Assembly (NCBI GenBank): GCA_902600205.1
Contig: CACKIN010000002.1
Span: 62,001 to 126,000, forward strand
DNA: 64,000 bases
Source: an uncultured Pelagibacteraceae bacterium
GTDB taxonomy: Bacteria; Pseudomonadota; Alphaproteobacteria; Pelagibacterales; Pelagibacteraceae
Direction of reading: 5' to 3'
Positions within the stretch are counted from its first letter, which is position 1, and each line of letters starts with the position of its first letter. Below are positions 60,313 to 64,000 of the stretch, in pieces. A program made the position numbers and the translations under genes. Under the pieces are notes generated by a model. That model had not been told where the DNA came from. It saw only the letters and a program-made list of their open reading frames with translations, and made no database searches.

Positions 60313-61674
60313 ATGAATAAAGATATTTTTTTGACAAATAGCTATGGTGGAAAAAAAGAAATATTTCAACCGATTGATGTAAATAATATCAAAATGTATG
60401 TTTGTGGACCGACAGTTTATGACGATCCACATATAGGTAATGCAAGACCATTAGTTATATTTGATTTGCTTTTTAAAGTCTTAAAGTGCAAATATGGTAA
60501 TGATAAAGTTACATATGTAAGAAACATTACAGATATTGATGATAAGATCATAGAGTCAGCTAAAGATAAAAAAATTTCAATTATAGAACTTACAAATAAA
60601 GTAAATAAAAATTTTCAGGAAAACTGTAAATATCTTTATTGTGATGAACCAACCTTTCAACCTAAAGCTACAGATAACATTAAAGAGATGATTGATATGA
60701 TAAATGTTTTAGTCGATAAAGGGTTTGCATATGAAAGTAAAGAACATGTTTATTTTGAAGTAAAAAAATTTAAAGATTATGGAAAGTTATCTAATAAAAA
60801 AATTGATGATTTAATATCTGGGTCTAGAGTAGAAGTTTCTATCAATAAGAAAAATGCCGAGGATTTTGTATTGTGGAAACCATCAAAAGAAGACGAGCCT
60901 AGTTGGACATCACCCTGGGGAAATGGGAGACCAGGTTGGCATTTAGAATGTTCAGCAATGTCTAAAAAATATCTTGGTGACAAGTTTGATATTCATGGTG
61001 GTGGAAGAGATTTATTATTTCCACACCATGAAAATGAAATTGCGCAATCATGTTGTGCCAACGGAACAGAGTCTTTCTCAAATTTTTGGGTGCACAATGG
61101 ATTCATTACTCAATCAAATGAAAAAATGTCAAAGTCACAAGGTAATATTCTAAAGATAAGTGATTTTAAAAAGAATGTTAATGGTCAAGCTTTAAGATTA
61201 GCTTTAATCAGTGCGCATTATAGGCAGCCATTAGATTGGAATGATAAACTTTTAGAAGAAAGCCAGAAAACAATTGATAAATGGTACAGAAGCTACATTG
61301 AATTAGATAAACCTAAATTAATCTCTGATGATGATCTTTATCCTTTGTATGATGATTTAAATACACCAAAGTATATAGCCAATCTACATAAACTATTTGA
61401 AGAATCTCAATCAGGAAATTTGGAAGATAAAAAAAAATTTGTATCAGCCTGTAATTTTGTAGGATTACTTTCAGAAACTAAATATGAGTGGGAAAGTTTT
61501 AAAAAAAACAAATCAATTTTAAGTGATGAAGCAATCGAAAAAAAAATTAAAGAAAGAAATCGAGCTAGAGATGATAAAAATTATGAATTAGCTGATAAAA
61601 TCCGTGATGAACTTTTTGAAAAAGGAGTTCAAATAGAAGATAAAGATGGTAAAACCTCGTGGAAATTTAAATAA
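60313..61674 (+). CDS. cysS: cysteinyl-tRNA synthetase
   Basis: A 453-residue class I synthetase. The zinc/Cys-binding start MYVCGPTVYDDPHIGNARP contains the HIGN motif, WHLECSAMSKKYLG and HGGGRDLLFPHHENE follow, and KMSKSQGN is the second signature. The C-terminal helical domain (RDDKNYELADKIRDEL) binds the anticodon stem. It is slightly shorter than E. coli CysS (461). The TAA overlaps the cimA start (TAATG). Confidence 0.97.
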   Translation: MNKDIFLTNSYGGKKEIFQPIDVNNIKMYVCGPTVYDDPHIGNARPLVIFDLLFKVLKCKYGNDKVTYVRNITDIDDKIIESAKDKKISIIELTNKVNKNFQENCKYLYCDEPTFQPKATDNIKEMIDMINVLVDKGFAYESKEHVYFEVKKFKDYGKLSNKKIDDLISGSRVEVSINKKNAEDFVLWKPSKEDEPSWTSPWGNGRPGWHLECSAMSKKYLGDKFDIHGGGRDLLFPHHENEIAQSCCANGTESFSNFWVHNGFITQSNEKMSKSQGNILKISDFKKNVNGQALRLALISAHYRQPLDWNDKLLEESQKTIDKWYRSYIELDKPKLISDDDLYPLYDDLNTPKYIANLHKLFEESQSGNLEDKKKFVSACNFVGLLSETKYEWESFKKNKSILSDEAIEKKIKERNRARDDKNYELADKIRDELFEKGVQIEDKDGKTSWKFK

Positions 61675-63272
61675 TGTCAGACAAAATATACATTTTCGAT
61701 ACTACTTTGCGTGATGGTGCACAAACACAGGGAGTTGATTTTTCTCTAGATGATAAAGAAAAAATTTCTGTTGCGTTGGATAATCTTGGTGTCGACTACA
61801 TAGAAGGTGGTTGGCCAGGAGCAAATCCAACAGATACGGAATTTTTCAACAAAAAGCATACTTTTAAGAATTCTAAATTAACAGCTTTTGGGATGACTAA
61901 AAAAACTGATCATAGCGCAGAGAATGACCCAATGATTTCATCTTTAATAAATTCAAAGGCGAATTCTATTTGTTTGTTTGGCAAATCTTGGGACTTCCAT
62001 GTTGATGTTGCATTGGGCATATCAAAAGAACAAAATTTGAAAAATATTAGCGAAAGCGCAAAACACATTATTAATTCAGGAAAAGAGTTCATGTTTGATG
62101 CTGAACATTTTTTTGATGGCTATAAATCAAACAAAGAATATGCTTTAAGTTGTATTAAATCTGCTTATGACCAGGGTGCCAGATGGATTGTCTTATGCGA
62201 TACTAATGGTGGGACATTACCGCATGAAATATCTAAAATAGTTACAGATGTAATTAAACATATCCCGGGTAAGAATTTAGGAATTCATGCACACAACGAC
62301 ACAGAAAATGCAGTTGCTAACACATTAGTTGCAATTCAAGCTGGTGTTAGACAAGTACAGGGAACGATTAATGGTTTAGGAGAAAGATGTGGTAATGCCA
62401 ATTTGATGTCACTAATTCCATCTTTGTATTTAAAGCGTGAATTTTCTAATAATTATGAAATAAATATAAATGAGGGTAATATTAAGCATTTAACACAATG
62501 CTCTAGACTTTTAGATGAAATTTTAAATAGAAAACCAAATAAGCATTTACCTTATGTTGGTGCTGCAGCATTTTCTCATAAAGGTGGCATGCATGTATCT
62601 GCAGTACAAAAGGACCCAAGAACTTATGAACACATAGATCCTAAGAAAGTTGGAAATACACGAAATATTGTTGTTTCAGATCAAGCAGGGCAATCTAATA
62701 TTTTATCAAGATTAGAAACTATAGGTATCGATATAAAAAAAAATGATCCAAAAATTAAACAACTCTTGGAAGAAGTTAAAGGGAGAGAATTTATTGGTTA
62801 CAGTTATGACGGTGCAGATGCCTCTTTTGAATTATTAGCAAGAAGAATAGTTGGTGAAATTCCAAGGTATTTAATAATTAAAGCTTACGATGTATCTGTT
62901 AAAAAAAATTCATCAGGAGAAATTGTTTCATCGGCTAAAGCAGAGCTAGAGGTAGACGGCGAAACAATTGTTTGTGAAGGTGAAGGTAACGGTCCAGTAA
63001 ATGCTTTAGATAATGCAATCAGAAATAACATAAAAAAGATTTCTAAATATTCTGATTATTTAAAAGATTTAAGATTAGTTGACTATAAAGTAAGAATATT
63101 AAATACAGGTACCGAAGCTGTTACAAGAGTTTCTATCGAAAGTACAGACTCCCAGGGTAAAAATTGGTTTACAATAGGCGTTTCACCTAATATCATTGAC
63201 GCATCGTTTAAAGCACTAATAGACAGTCTTGATTATAAGTTATTTAAAGACAATGCACCAGCAAGTGCTTAA
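61674..63272 (+). CDS. cimA: citramalate synthase
   Basis: A 532-residue DRE-TIM enzyme that condenses acetyl-CoA and pyruvate to (R)-citramalate, the threonine-independent entry to isoleucine. The start FDTTLRDGAQTQGVDFS, the EGGWPGANPTD segment and IHAHNDTENAVAN match CimA (TIGR00977 type) rather than LeuA. The C-terminal domain with ARRIVGEIPRYLIIK and the regulatory fold is complete. It is coupled at both ends (TAATG). Confidence 0.92.
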   Translation: MSDKIYIFDTTLRDGAQTQGVDFSLDDKEKISVALDNLGVDYIEGGWPGANPTDTEFFNKKHTFKNSKLTAFGMTKKTDHSAENDPMISSLINSKANSICLFGKSWDFHVDVALGISKEQNLKNISESAKHIINSGKEFMFDAEHFFDGYKSNKEYALSCIKSAYDQGARWIVLCDTNGGTLPHEISKIVTDVIKHIPGKNLGIHAHNDTENAVANTLVAIQAGVRQVQGTINGLGERCGNANLMSLIPSLYLKREFSNNYEININEGNIKHLTQCSRLLDEILNRKPNKHLPYVGAAAFSHKGGMHVSAVQKDPRTYEHIDPKKVGNTRNIVVSDQAGQSNILSRLETIGIDIKKNDPKIKQLLEEVKGREFIGYSYDGADASFELLARRIVGEIPRYLIIKAYDVSVKKNSSGEIVSSAKAELEVDGETIVCEGEGNGPVNALDNAIRNNIKKISKYSDYLKDLRLVDYKVRILNTGTEAVTRVSIESTDSQGKNWFTIGVSPNIIDASFKALIDSLDYKLFKDNAPASA

Positions 63273-63985
63273 TGAATTTTAATAATATCTCATTTATTCT
63301 TCACAAGCCTCAGCTATCTGAAAATATTGGTTTATGTGCAAGAGCAATGAAGAATTTTGGTTTTAAGAATTTATTAGTTGTAGAACCAAAGCCAATTTTT
63401 CCAAATGACAAAATTATAGCAACCTCTGTTGGTGCTAAAAATTTAATAAAAAAAACTAAGATTTATTCAAACTTAGAGGGATCATTAATCAATACTGATA
63501 TATTAATTGCAACTTCAGCAAGGTTTAGAAATAAAAATATTAAACATATTTCTTTAGATGATTTAGCTCAAATAAACTTTACAAAAAAAGTAAGTTTTTT
63601 ATTTGGGTCTGAGGCTTCTGGATTAACAAATGAGGAGATAAGTTATGCCGATTATACTTTACAAATTCCAAGTAATATTAAATTTAGATCGCTAAATTTA
63701 TCACACAGCTTAGTAATTGTGGCTCAAGCAGTCTCTAACTTGATATCAACAAATAAAGTTGATTTCCAAAAATCAAAAAAAATACAAAAGGCTACTAAAA
63801 AGGAAATATCAAACATGCTTAAATTTTGTTTATCAACTCTTGAAAACCAAAATTTTTTTAAACAAAAGGCTAAAAAACCTATTATGATAGAAAATTTAAG
63901 AAGTATTTTTTATAAAATGGAACTTTCTCAAAAAGAAATTCGCATTTTATCAAGTGTATTTGCTGGTCTAGCTAAAAAACCTTGA
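63272..63985 (+). CDS. trmJ: tRNA 2'-O-methyltransferase, TrmJ/SpoU family
   Basis: A 237-residue SPOUT methyltransferase. The N-terminal QLSENIGLCARAMKNFGF is motif 1, FLFGSEASGLTNEEI is motif 2, and IPSNIKFRSLNLSHSLVIVA is the knotted AdoMet site, motif 3. The C-terminal helical extension matches TrmJ, which methylates position 32 of tRNAs. The start overlaps the cimA stop (TAATG). Confidence 0.92.
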   Translation: MNFNNISFILHKPQLSENIGLCARAMKNFGFKNLLVVEPKPIFPNDKIIATSVGAKNLIKKTKIYSNLEGSLINTDILIATSARFRNKNIKHISLDDLAQINFTKKVSFLFGSEASGLTNEEISYADYTLQIPSNIKFRSLNLSHSLVIVAQAVSNLISTNKVDFQKSKKIQKATKKEISNMLKFCLSTLENQNFFKQKAKKPIMIENLRSIFYKMELSQKEIRILSSVFAGLAKKP

Positions 63986-63991
63986 TTGACA
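63986..63991 (+). promoter_or_regulatory. -35 element at right edge
   Basis: A consensus TTGACA begins on the base after the trmJ stop. The matching -10 would lie beyond the window, so this is only a hint of a promoter for the next gene. Confidence 0.25.
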
Positions 63992-64000
63992 AAAATATTT

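Noticed and set aside
1-64000. CRISPR arrays, prophage, insertion sequences, integrases
   Set aside because: No spaced direct repeats, transposase, integrase or phage structural genes were seen on reading the window.

Overview
The window is a dense, AT-rich stretch of bacterial chromosome. It has very short or negative intergenic gaps; the longest, about 159 bp, lies at 47456-47614, so no gene-free stretch exceeds 300 bp. Start/stop codons overlap often (ATGA, TAATG) and convergent genes share bases at their stops. It carries three TRAP systems, one tripartite tricarboxylate (TTT) system, a methylcitrate operon and few visible regulators. Together these suggest a streamlined marine alphaproteobacterium of the SAR11/Pelagibacterales type. 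That is an inference: there is no rRNA in the window to fix the taxonomy.

Layout. 1-4983: an SGNH-like gene cut by the left edge, a TRAP operon (dctPQM), small envelope genes and a GST-like protein. 5041-9548: tRNA with CAT anticodon, apt, and mtnP-mtnA coupled to a sulfatase-superfamily hydrolase. 9529-18632: an accessory catabolic block with a split TRAP transporter, an FAH-family enzyme, an extradiol dioxygenase, an aromatic-ring flavin hydroxylase, a BKACE (DUF849) and a bifunctional aldolase/dehydrogenase. 18718-22839: a natural SpeD-SpeE fusion, then a polar amino-acid ABC importer without its ATPase, coupled to a nitrilase-family amidase. 22836-31137: glycosyltransferases, TauE/SafE and AbrB-type membrane proteins, the TTT operon and a redoxin. 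31205-36960: SGNH-like protein, gamma carbonic anhydrase, three consecutive secreted proteins (two with HExxH), a PNPOx-like flavoprotein and a beta-hydroxyacid dehydrogenase. 36972-46000: MFS carrier, rpoZ, a class III CoA-transferase divergent from a TRAP operon that runs into malonyl-CoA decarboxylase, dus and another TauE/SafE protein. 46001-64000: mostly core metabolism (PMM/PGM, nrdAB, prpDBC, gph, a GlmU acetyltransferase half with glmS, class II DAHP synthase, nadE, cysS, cimA, trmJ).

How the genes fit together. SpeD-SpeE makes methylthioadenosine, which MtnP and MtnA can process, and Apt recovers the adenine. The flavin hydroxylase, extradiol dioxygenase and FAH protein form a plausible import-and-cleave route for a phenolic acid. 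The CoA-transferase, TRAP and malonyl-CoA decarboxylase look like a route for malonate or a similar acid. At three of the four places where a solute-binding-protein gene is followed by a same-strand permease gene, a strong inverted repeat sits in the junction. In two of these the repeat has a T-tract and overlaps or abuts the permease start. This is the most system-like regulatory signal found. The secreted HExxH trio at 32876-35258 is the best candidate for an uncharacterised protein system.
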